Source: Schistosoma mansoni
Lineage: Eukaryota > Platyhelminthes > Trematoda > Strigeidida > Schistosomatidae
DNA length: 64,000 nt
Assembly: GCF_000237925.1 (NCBI RefSeq)
Contig: NC_031495.1
Span: forward strand, 61,982,939 to 62,046,938
Reading direction: 5' to 3'
Every line of letters starts with the position of its first letter. Positions within the stretch are counted from its first letter, which is position 1. Both the position numbers and the translations under genes were made by a program. Below the pieces are notes generated by a model. The model did not search any database. It was not told the DNA's origin and worked only from the letters and a program-made list of their open reading frames with translations. Shown here piece after piece: positions 54,470 through 64,000 of the stretch.

Positions 54470-55612
54470 TATAGAGATGGGTCTTTAATCAATACATGTG
54501 TTGCTGGAAATAACACTCTCTTCGACTGAATTTTCAGGAATTGATCTCCTACCAGAGGGTCCACTAATCGACTTAGAACAAGCAGATGACATAGTCCTGT
54601 TTGGTGAAGACGCTGACAAAATGCAGAGTCTTCTGTTAGAACTGAGTAATAATGCCAGGATGTTTGGGATGCGTTTCTCCCCCTCTAAATGTAAATTGTT
54701 ACTCCAGGACTGGCCTGCGTCAACACCTGAACTAAGGATAAGGAGTGAAGTAGTCGAACGCGTCGACAACTTCACTTACCTTGGAAGTCTGATCAGCCCT
54801 AATGGGTTGGTGTCTGACGAAATCTCAGAACGGATTCAAAAAGCTCGTCTGGCTTTTGCAAACTTACGTCACCTATGGCGAAGACGAGATATCCGTCTAT
54901 CAATTAAGGGACGAGTATACTGCACAGCAGTTTGCTCTGTTCTACTTTACGGCTGTGAAACATGGCCATTAAGAGTAGAAGATACTCGTAGGTTACTAGT
55001 ATTTGACCACAGATGTCTTAGAAATATTGCTCGCATCTTCTGGGATCACCGGGTAAGTAATAATGAGGTTAGACGCAGGGTATTAGGGAATGATGGTAAA
55101 TCAGTTGATGAGGTCATGAATCTTCATCGACTGAGATGCTTAGGCCACGTGTTACGTATGCCTGAACACTGATTACCACGACGCGCTATGCTGACTAGTG
55201 TGTAGGGGATGGTTGGAAGAGAGTTAGGGGCGGCCAAACCAAAACGTGACATCAGTGCTTGAAGTCACTAACTTCTAATCTGAGCCATGTTGGCAGATGC
55301 GGACTACTTGGTTGTGGTCCGCGTGACTATCGTAACCAGTGGTTGGAGACTCTCGGTGACATGGCTCAGAATCGATCACAATGGCGTAGGTGTATACACT
55401 CTTTATCTCCCCTTAAACCTTGAGATTAAAATTGCTTCATAACGTTCTTCCTTCCTATACTATATCCTTATATACAACCTTTCATTTATATATTACCACC
55501 ACTAAATGAACTACTTCTATGAATCCGGTGTTCATTGTGTTGTGCTAACGAGGTATGGCAACTTGGACTGATGCATAAACGTGCCTGGTCCTACGTTGTC
55601 GCTGACTGACTG
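54470..55612 (+). mobile_element. RTE-B LINE, RT C-terminal half and 3' end
   Basis: Open frame 54498-55172 (224 codons): RT motif C region 'LEQADDIVLFGEDADKMQ' (the F-ADD position reads QADD), 'FSPSKCKLLLQDW', 'TYLGSLISPNG', 'RVYCTAVCSVLLYGCETWPL', 'FDHRCLRNIARIFWDHRV', '[16 protein letters not shown]' and then a stop. The rest of the C-terminus continues to about 55425. 3' UTR with a TGACTGACTGA tail at about 55600. Confidence 0.9.
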
Positions 55613-55787
55613 ATTAGGCTGATTGTCACAAAGTATCTATGTATCTTGTATGTGTTTTTACCACTGAATACAAAGTTTATTCATTCTACCGTTTACTAGT
55701 CATTATGATTGTCAGTAAGTCATATTCCTACTTTGTTTCCTTTTAAGTAGCTAACCTAACACGACTTCTAGTATCTCCAAACTCATG

Positions 55788-55881
<94 letters not shown>
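55788..55881. repeat. Compound (TCTA)n-(AT)n microsatellite
   Basis: About 42 bp of TATC units running into about 50 bp of AT, ending 150 bp upstream of the USP8-like start codon. Confidence 0.95.
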
Positions 55882-55884
<3 letters not shown>

Positions 55885-56031
55885 TAAAACTGTTACGTGG
55901 GCTTGAAGAGGAAGGGTTTGTACAGATTTTCACATTATTTTCGTTGGTTATTTCTTTATCCAGAACATCTCTTTCAGTAAATCGTTTATCAGAGGATACT
56001 GTCTTCAGTATAAATTAATGTTACTTATAAA

Positions 56032-59000
56032 ATGAACAAGAAACAACTATATCTAGCTCATTCTGTGGATGAGTTAAAAAAGCTTTCGAAAATAAATATC
56101 AGATCAACTGTACCTGCAGTCTTACAACGTGAAATGTCTTTATTAAAATGTCAGGCTAATGAAGTTTGGGAGCATGATGAAGAGCGTGCCTATGTATTAT
56201 TTATGAAGTATTTTGAATATTATGACAAGTTAAAACGTTTAACGGGCAATAAATGCTCTGTAAGTTACCATGTACATTAATTATTAAATTTTTATGTAAA
56301 GGCATTGCTGAAAAATGAATTATTGTCCTCCATTGAACGTGCTGAAATTTTACGTGATAGTCTAAAAGCTAGATATGAAGATCTAAGTCGTCAGACTTTA
56401 CCCGATGTAAAAAGGACCATTGAACCTCAACAAAATCATAAACCAGGTAATTTAATTATCATAAGATAATGTAGACCCCTTACTTAGATAAACCACAGAA
56501 TGTGATCAGTTCATTTTGGATACAGACAAATGAATTAGCAGAACTTATTAAAAAGCAACATAAGTTTTTGCTGATTGATGCTCGTTCGAAAATCGAGTTT
56601 GAACAATGCCGAATTGCATTTGATAATACTATCAACTTACCATATGATATTATAAAACGTGGGTAAGTAACCTATGCGAAATTCGAGAGGCTGTTTTCTC
56701 AATTATTCTTTTAAATTCAATTTGATAACATTGGTTAAACTACTCATCGCTTTTGTTTGTATTCGTAAACAACTGTTTATCTGACCCTTTAGAAATAGGT
56801 ATTTACAACCATTGATTTAGTATGATCAACTATTCTTATTTTCTAAATGTATTTCCCGTTACGACCCAGTTATTAGTCAAACAACAAAAACGCAGGAAAC
56901 ATTGACCAACTGTTTTGTCTGATTTTCATGCACATTTTAGATTTCCTTTCCGAATTTTCTGAATTCATATCTTTCATACTTTGTGTTAGGATTGTTGATG
57001 AACTAATGTAGCTCATTAGCCAAGTAATGACATGTCTGCTTAAAATTAAGTCGCATTTCGTTTGGAAATTCTCTGTATATGGATATTCGTCACAAATTAA
57101 TCTCTCGCCGTGATACTTAAAGGCCGTGGATTCAACTCCTGGTGGGGTGGTGGGTAAGCACTTTTTAGAAGTCCCATACTTGAATGAAACATCTGTCTAG
57201 TGCTACCTTGTTTTCTAGAGTATCCCAAACGCAACCAATTTGTGATGAGCACTACCTGAAAATTAAGCTAATCTCCACGAAACCTCTTCATATAAGCGAG
57301 CTATATCTCAACAATACTATCGAACCCCGTTTAAAAAGACCCTTTAAATCTTCATTTTTATCCGTGTTTGAAAATCCGAATTCCGCTCTCTAATAATTGC
57401 ATTCTTAGTTTCTGTTTCTCACTGTGCAAGATTATTACCTACTGTATTCTCACAAATTTTTCACCATTTACGACCAATATAAACGGAAAATATATTTATT
57501 CAGTGTTTATTATCATTTTGATTGTTTTGGGGTTTGGATAAGAGAATAATACATGGAGTGCTGCAAATTTGAGCTATTAGTCATTACGTTTATCGAGTCT
57601 AGTTAAATTGCGTGACAGTCGTGGCGTACACAAACGTACTTGATGTGTCAGTTAGATATAATGTTTTCAATTCATAACTAAGTGAATAGAAGTCAAGTCC
57701 CTAACTCTGAGCCCTACGTTTATCTTTAAATTACATCACCAAGTTGATTCCACGGACTAACAATTTAAATTTCTGTATATTTATTCATCGATGCTATGGG
57801 TGTTGTTTCTACTTCAGAACACTCTTCTGATTTTAGAACTAGTAAATTCTTCCTTAAACCTTTAATAGCTGCTCTCAAATGAACTGCGCTACGTTTTACA
57901 GGTAAACATTTATCCAGTGAATTTAAACTTATCAAAGCATGTTAGTACTAAAGCCTACTCGGTTTTTACCAAGTATACTATCGTATAGTAGGACCACAAA
58001 GCTAGTAATACTGACGTTACGAGCGAGCTACTAGGTAAAAACAACCCTAATGATGAGGCCATAAACCCTCTTCGACCGGGATGACTGTGGTATTTGTTCA
58101 CGTCTGTAGCTACTACTTATGACGATGACCAATTTTGTTTGGCCTTGGCGTAGGTTAAAAAAGAGTCAGTCACAGGTAAGCGGAAACATTGTATAAATTC
58201 ATAAATTGGTCTAAGCCATGTCCAAAGATGGAAGCCTCTTAAGTGCGACTCACATAATACTTATAATTAATGTTTGGAGATGTTGAACGATATGAATGGG
58301 AGTCAATCACATTTGCACAATTGTATTCATTCACGAAGTTCCTCTAGATTTCGTGTTCACTGTTATTCCGACTCCTTAACTTCTCGATTTTATTGACTCT
58401 TCTTCTACTGTGTTTTTTGGTGTTTAACTTTTCACTTTTCCGTTTTCCTCATCCTGTCAACTTCTCTCATCACGCTGGGATGTTTCATCCCAGATCAACA
58501 TGCATTTACGACCAAATCCTACGCTTAGTATGAATGACTGAATTATTTAATATGTTTCCCTCACCTGATAAGACTATCACAATAAGTTAGACGTATAAGT
58601 CGTCATCGATCAGCTTATTAAAATCGAAATCAGAATACACAAGATCTGTATTCGTTAGCATTTATTGTATTACAGTAATCTATGGATAAGAAAGGAATGG
58701 GATAAAACGTCACATCAAATTTTAATTCAGTGTGAGATATATTGAATACAATGTTCTTTTCAATACTTTATCATAAAATTTGTTTAGTGTGTCATACAGC
58801 ATACGTGTTGTATTAACTCTTTATAAAATCCAGTTTTATATTTCACCTATTTCGGTTATACATGATATTCATTAACTAATAATCAAGCGTCAGAAGAATC
58901 AATATATAAGTTTGTGTGTTTGTGTATGTGCCTACATCCCGGAGTTGATGCTCATTCCGGGATTTGAACCCAGTACCACTCGCTTCAAACGCCGTCGCGA

Positions 59001-62000
59001 TAGTGTAAATATGTTGCAAAGAAAACGGGCCTCAATATATGGATGATATTATCTTTGCGCGAGATGATGATACCGCAGACTATTCAAATCTCAGTTAATC
59101 AGTTGTTGGAGAGTTCATCCTCCCTTTCGAAACGCTATCATATGGCCATGTGTATATAGCTATTTTCAGGGAAGTCCTACTCACTGCCTTCTTGCGGCGA
59201 GTGTGTTTTCTACGAAATTGAAAGGACTAAAAGTGAAGCTCCGGCGTTTAAACCGAGTAAAATCCGCATAGGGGAGTTAGAAAACCCTGATTTCAAAGCA
59301 ACGGTGCACATCGGCTCCAAGATCCTGAGGTAACAAATGGTGTATGAACCTATTATTGATCACTGGCTACCATGGGACCGCATCTTTTAACGTTGCTTCA
59401 GTGCCATATGGATTAAACCTCCAGGTCAAAGGCCCGGGGAGTTGGCCCCTCAGAAAACCATTTGTCTTGGTTTGAGTTTCGGTGCTGTATCAGAGTTCAC
59501 ACACAAATCCAATGATTTGTGTGGCTCATGTATATTTTGGTGCCTCCTTATACCAGTGTTTATGTATTAAAATGGATAAATCAATGAGTTAGAAATTAAT
59601 GTTCGTAAGTGTGAAATAGGCTTTACTACTTTTGAACTGCGAGTTATTTTTGTAAGACTGGCGAGTTTTTGCTTGGATTCACCCTTTGCGATAATACTTT
59701 GGAAATATTCGAGAAGTGTGTATATATGAACAGTTTTGTAAGTGGCTGGTAATGGTTTGGTAGAAGGTCCAATAGAATAGCTTATGCCATTCCTTTTTAA
59801 CTTTCCCATCGATGACATGCTGCAAGTAGCTGTTATAGAAATAGGTGGTGGTGTGGATGGATGTGCAGGAAGAATGTGGCGCAGTCGTGATGTTAGTCTG
59901 GCTATGAAAGATCGGGTTTAGATTGCCAATAAGAACAGTCCTTCTCCGTGCTTGTAAAATATAACTCCTCTGGATTGAAGATGTTAAACGACTGTATTCA
60001 CTCATCGTTGTCTCCGAAGGACTGCTGATATCTTGTAGTAATACCATGTTAGTAATGTTGAGGTTCGGCAATTTGTGTCCAGATGTAGTAACTAATTCAA
60101 TTGGTGTTACTTTCTTGAAATACCGGTCTTGTTATGTTGGACACGCTGTACGGGTTTCATCCCAGCGAATTCTGTATCGTGCATTACTTACTGACCCTGA
60201 GATGGGATGTAAAATACGGAGTGGTGGTCAGCTTATGATATGGCACTGTTGTATGCAAGCTTTATAGGATTAGCATCCATCACGTCTCCATGGTTGAAGT
60301 CCTAGAGACACTGCAGCTCAGTGGCCTAAAAATTTATCATGGTTGGCTAAGAACGGAATCCAATGACAACCCTACTTTTTTTCTTTTACATCCTTGATAA
60401 AGGTGATAAGAACTCCTGTCGGTGAAGGAATTCTTTCTTGATTGCATTTTTGGATGAACCGTGTGTCTTAGTAGATACTATTCTTAAAGTTGAAATTATG
60501 AATCACTTGAAGCTAGACCACTATAGAAAACCTGGAAGCACTGGACGGCCGTTTCGTCCTATTTTGGGACTTCAAAGCAGTGCGCATCCATGATCCCACC
60601 TCGCGTGATTCGAACCCAGGACCTATCAGTCTCGCGCGCGAGCGCTTAACTACTAGACCAGTGAACGGGCTGGCATCCAACGGTGTTAATGTCTAACTTC
60701 AGCCAATCCACGAAATTGAGCAATCGTCCACCATTGTCTTCAGTGATCTAGCTTCAATTGATTCGTGATTTCAACTATAAAATTACTAAAATCTCCACAA
60801 ACCCCCTTCAGATAATATTCTTGTTCATTTATTTATTGTACTACCCTCCTTTGCTTTATTTCTTCGCTTCACAAGTGTAACATATTTCCTTGGGTGCCCC
60901 ATTTTACCATTAAATATTCCATAGATAAATAAATAAATTACTCAGTGGTTGGTAACGTTATTTGACATAGTTGATTTTGCGTCCTTGACCTGTCTACCCA
61001 CTTTCGTGCAGAGGATAACTCGTCTAATGTAGACTAAGACCTTGACGCGATAGGCTGACTGGCTTAACCTTGAGACTAGTATTCGTGAGTTCGAAGTGAT
61101 ATCAACTGCTTGGGGTAGAGAGACGAAAACTATTCTATCACCTAATTGACTGACAAGCACACGCTCGCGGGAGAGAGAAGACAAAGTCAACTGGAGCACT
61201 ACTCGACTTATTTCCAATTCCGATCTGGATCCCGACTTCAGATTAATGTAAAAAGATACATGAATAAATAGATGACTAATCTGACCACAACGCACAACAA
61301 TTAGGAAAATACAGTTATGTCCAAAACTGGGGATTGGAGTAGAAAATAGAGTATCAAGGATTACGTTTAAATTACAATAGCTTTGGAACAGAAAAGCCTA
61401 TGGCAATGAATCATACATCAAGCGAAAGCTTATGGTCTGTAGAATAGACTAGGGACAAAAGTAAATGTAGTTGTTTTACAAGCTTTGAATTGAATGAAAT
61501 AACGTCCCTACAAATAGCTTTCGTAGTTTGTCAAGGCTTCTTGTTTCTCTGTTCACATCAGTTGAGATCAGAAGTCAGTGACAATCGTGCTACTGTTTTT
61601 TTCATAAAAGGTAATATATACTTTTTGACCAAACAGAATTTAAATTATTTTCTTGGTTAAACTGTAATTTTTAATGAACACTATCCTTGTTTATTCGTTT
61701 ATTAAATTTATAAATGTTCCTTCTCTGACGTCTTTAGGAGATTTCCAATTGGCTTCAAGTAACATGTATTTTAATACTCTTTTCTACCATGCCTTAATGC
61801 TTTATATAAACAAATAAATTACTACTGGTTTCTTAGTGTATAATCGGAATAACATAATTACGAAACAACAAAACTGTTTTCGTAAATATAAACAACTTGA
61901 TACCATTATGCTTTCCAATCTAGTTAGTCCAATTGCGGAGTTCTTGTTGTCAATCTGTACAACAACTATCGGGGCCTATTTCATGTAGAAGTGAACTTTT

Positions 62001-63779
62001 CATTTATTCTACATGTGTTATATCAGTTTTGTTTTGATCACATTTTTCATAATTGGTTTCCTTCGTATTTTTTCCTGTATTTGCCCTTGGATTCACGTTT
62101 ATTGTCTTTTTCAGTTGATCTCTGACTCATCAACTGTCTTCTCCCATGTGTTTGAATGGATTAATCCTATTTTGATGTACTTATTAATTACCAGTCGATC
62201 TTATTGCCATACTTTTAGAACCTCTGGTATTCTCCAGGCTTTCTCAATACGTATTTTTGAAGTTTCTTCAGTCGAGTTCATGTTCATGGTTGTCTGTATG
62301 CACTAATATTATGACATATCGCTTCACTGCTAATCTATATACATGTATGTATATTTTGCCAGTTGCTTAAGTTGTTCACAGTTATTTTTTTCTCTCCAAA
62401 CTTTAGGACTACAGTAAATAATATCTCTGATTATTTACAAAAGAATGATTTCTTTAAAAAACTTTGGGATAATCGGTCTAAATTCGATGACATAATACTA
62501 TTGGATGAGAATGGATTCGATTCAGATCAGTCAGTTTTAAATAAAAACCATCCTTTGCAAATTCTTAAGGATGCTATGTTAAAGGTACGATAAAATCTTA
62601 TTTCAATCTGATTATATACTGTAAAAGGTATTTGTGACAGTTTTGTTTCCCACTATAACTAATCCACACTGAAGTTAGCTATTTAAATTCTTCACCTGCG
62701 ATATTTATGAAAGATAAAGTTTATGTTTATTTCGGCTGTTTGCTGAGTTTATTAATGAAAGTCTCATAAGTTTTATATGGACTATTTATACTGAAATTAT
62801 ATGTCTCATATAACTTATTTTTGATGCTTACAATATGTTGCTTGCTTGGAAATATTCTACAATATATGGATATTTAAATGACACAGTGGACCGAATATTC
62901 AGTACAATACCTTCTAATCCAAGCTTAGTTAAATTGGTATGTCTCCCAAAAAGTCGTTTTCATCATAACTGTAGGAATGTTGCACTATGTATCGTTAGCC
63001 TTACACAACATCCAATAAAAGACCCTCAAATGTCATAATCATTGAGCTAACATTTAGCCACTGTGTTGGAATTCAATAATTTACCCTTTTCAACATCAGC
63101 GATTTGATACGACCGTACTATAATGTAATTGGTAGTTATCAACTTTACTTCTAATATAAGTGACCTTGTAGGTCATGTCTTTCCATCGAAAAATAACAAT
63201 ATTCATCTCAGTGCTTTGGATAGAATAGATTAGAGATGGATAAGTTTTAGTAAATTTCAAACTGGAGTACCTAAACTCATCTATAATCTGATTGGTCAAG
63301 ATTTTAAACCCTAACTAATATTGTCATAGATGTTCAAAGAAATCCAAGATCGATTTTAACATTATATTTAACCTTTAGTTTATGCACTTAATTGGATCCT
63401 GAAGTGAAGCTTAAGGCTTTTTACTACCCTTTTTAGTTTTGTAAGTATCAGGATTATTAATAGGAGTCTAAAAGCTAGTTTCTGAGTCAGTTTCACGACT
63501 TTACATTTATGATACTCTTATCTGATATCTCTTGAGATTAGAAAGTATAGCTTTTAAGTATGTATATTGCGACGATGTTCACTACGCTTTTTGATATTGT
63601 TCTCTGTGTTTTATTTTCCGTTTGATTCCAGTGGGATGCAGAGCAAGTTTTAACTGCTGAACCTAGAATACTTTTTAAGGGAATGAAAGATTTTCGAATG
63701 CGTTATCCTCCACTTCTCATTCAAACAACCATATCATTTAATCAAAAAGACTCCAGACAAATAAACCCTCAATTAGAAG
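56032..63779 (+). CDS. USP8: Ubiquitin carboxyl-terminal hydrolase 8-like, N-terminal half
   Basis: Deubiquitinase of the endosomal sorting route (USP8/UBPY family). Five exons: 56032-56259, 56302-56446, 56488-56662, 62407-62584, 63632-63779, all AG/GT with phases 0, 1, 2, 0, 1. Exons 1-2 form the USP8 dimerisation (MIT-like) domain: 'LYLAHSVDELKKL', 'DEERAYVLFMKYFEYYDKL' (human 'DEERAYVLYMKYVTVYNLI'), then 'SIERAEILRDSLKARYEDL'. Exons 3-5 form the rhodanese-like domain: 'KFLLIDARSKIEFEQCRI', 'FDDIILLDENGFDSD', 'ILKDAMLKWDAEQVLTAEP', 'ILFKGMKDF..RYP'. The active-site loop has no cysteine, as in human USP8, so rhodanese activity is not expected. The catalytic Cys/His USP domain would be to the right of the window. 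Start: first ATG before the conserved YL motif, with no upstream exon needed. Intron 3 is 5.7 kb and full of repeats. Confidence 0.94.
57095..57225 (+). mobile_element. Ribozyme SINE, type 2, decayed
   Basis: Within USP8-like intron 3. B-box-like 'ggattcaactcc' (about 57127), then 'agaagtcccatact', 'atgaaac', 'gtctagtgct' and 'gttttctagagt' follow the order of the type 2 SINE. Hammerhead core no longer intact. Confidence 0.55.
57990..58400 (+). mobile_element. RTE-B LINE, 3' end, strongly decayed
   Basis: 'gaggccataaaccctcttcg', 'gtgactcac', 'aagccatgtccaaagatgg', 'gtttggagatgttgaacg' follow the order of the RTE-B C-terminus at 55110-55360. No frame remains. In USP8-like intron 3. Confidence 0.6.
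58925..59015 (-). mobile_element. Ribozyme SINE type 1, tRNA-head fragment
   Basis: Minus strand 'gcgacggcgtttgaagcgag', B box 'gggttcaaatccc', then 'gagcatcaactccggga'. Only the promoter half is kept. Confidence 0.65.
59095..59580 (+). mobile_element. C-family repeat, diverged copy
   Basis: Follows the 37830-38345 copy throughout: 'cgaaacgctatcatatggcc', 'gaagtcctactcactgcc', 'ctaccatgggaccgcatc', 'ccaggtcaaaggcccggg', ending 'ataccagtgtttatg' without a clear A-rich tail. Older than the other two long copies. Confidence 0.78.
59815..60460 (+). mobile_element. RTE-D LINE, 3' end, decayed
   Basis: 'catcgttgtctccgaagg', 'ccatgttagtaatgttgagg', 'ttcggcaatttgtg', 'tgttactttcttgaaatacc' follow RTE-D at 51890-52300. 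Frames broken. In USP8-like intron 3. Confidence 0.75.
60491..60820 (-). mobile_element. Ribozyme SINE, type 2, full-length copy
   Basis: Minus strand from about 60820: 'gaagggggtttgtggag' leader, 'gttgaaatcacgaatcaatt', the tRNA head with A box 'tggtctagtagttaagcgc' and B box 'gggttcgaatcac', a hammerhead segment (60537-60584; GAAAC and GTC kept, CUGANGA lost), and the 3' end 'gtctagcttcaagtg'. Leader and 3' end carry inverted copies of 'caattgaagctaga', so the family has short inverted termini. Confidence 0.8.
60821..62406. other. USP8-like intron 3, right part
   Basis: No recognised repeat or exon. Short frames present (60942-61295 minus, 62013-62306 plus) have no family motif. Confidence 0.5.
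62585..63631. other. USP8-like intron 4
   Basis: AT-rich intron of 1.05 kb with no recognised repeat. Confidence 0.55.
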
Positions 63780-63860
63780 GTAATCGTTGGAGATTCATTA
63801 ATTTTGTTATACTTTCCTTCATCTGAATTTATCGTTCATTTCACTGTTGGAGAGACCCAG

Positions 63861-64000
63861 AATATTCCTTGGAAAAACTCAAAGGAGCCCTGAAAACACT
63901 GGAAAACATTTTATCCAATCAGCATCAAATAGAAGTTTCTCAGAAACATCTAGAGAGCGAAGAGTCACATGTGACACTTCTAATTGGATGATTACCTATC
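63861..64000 (+). other. Possible next USP8-like exon (uncertain)
   Basis: After 'tttcactgttggagag' an open stretch begins in the phase required by the preceding exon (two bases completing a codon) and reads 'DPEYSLEKLKGALKTLENIL', continuing to a TGA about 15 bp before the window end. The acceptor lacks a good pyrimidine tract and the protein matches nothing certain, so it may be intron. Confidence 0.25.

Noticed and set aside
1-64000. True tRNA genes suggested by A/B boxes
   Set aside because: All B-box hits (e.g. 11513, 21626, 60598) lie in SINE heads; none folds into a full cloverleaf with acceptor stem by eye.
1-64000. CRISPR arrays, integrons, phage or plasmid genes
   Set aside because: No regularly spaced repeats or bacterial gene features; exon structure and element types are those of an animal genome.

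Overview
The window looks like nuclear DNA of a blood fluke (Schistosoma or a close relative). It is AT-rich and holds short-exon, long-intron genes. It is packed with RTE-clade LINEs whose 3' ends are short tandem repeats (TAAG or TGAC type), Penelope-like elements, and tRNA-headed SINEs carrying hammerhead-ribozyme motifs of the kind known from the schistosome Sm-alpha family. The species cannot be fixed from the sequence alone. Two runs of exactly 200 N (51652-51851 and 53767-53966) are scaffold gaps.

Three host genes are supported by splice sites, reading phase and protein similarity. (1) A LETMD1-like mitochondrial LETM-domain gene on the minus strand: four exons seen between 14073 and 9317, with the C-terminal exons not found. 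(2) TRIT1, tRNA dimethylallyltransferase, minus strand: five exons from 35890 to 20771 that add up to an uninterrupted 497-residue protein with P-loop and C-terminal zinc finger. (3) The 5' half of a USP8-like ubiquitin hydrolase, plus strand: five exons from 56032 to 63779 coding for the USP8 dimer domain and a rhodanese-like domain. The catalytic USP domain would lie beyond the right edge. TRIT1 and the USP8-like gene point away from each other across 20 kb of repeats.

Layout. 0-8.4 kb: RTE remnants, two opposed solo LTRs, a Penelope fragment, SINEs and a long RTE-A copy. 9-14 kb: LETMD1-like gene, whose introns hold an RTE-B 3' end and a foldback ribozyme SINE. 15-19 kb: a full-length RTE-A with a 16-bp target duplication. 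20-36 kb: TRIT1, whose introns hold RTE-A pieces, one Penelope element nested in another, an RTE-B and an RTE-D. 36-56 kb: repeat-rich intergenic DNA with a solo LTR inside an RTE-A, an RTE plus unknown-segment composite, near-identical inverted repeats, a decayed CR1-like LINE and both gaps. 56-64 kb: USP8-like gene with a 5.7-kb repeat-filled intron.

The most notable points are: the previously unmarked LETMD1-like gene; a second ribozyme-SINE type with a well-formed hammerhead core and a foldback copy; a Penelope element with inverted ends carrying hammerhead-like motifs, nested in another Penelope element; and a composite of RTE-A plus an unknown segment present at three places. One copy of that composite ends exactly at an N gap, which raises the possibility of mis-assembly. 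No CRISPR array, operon or bacterial-type feature is present.
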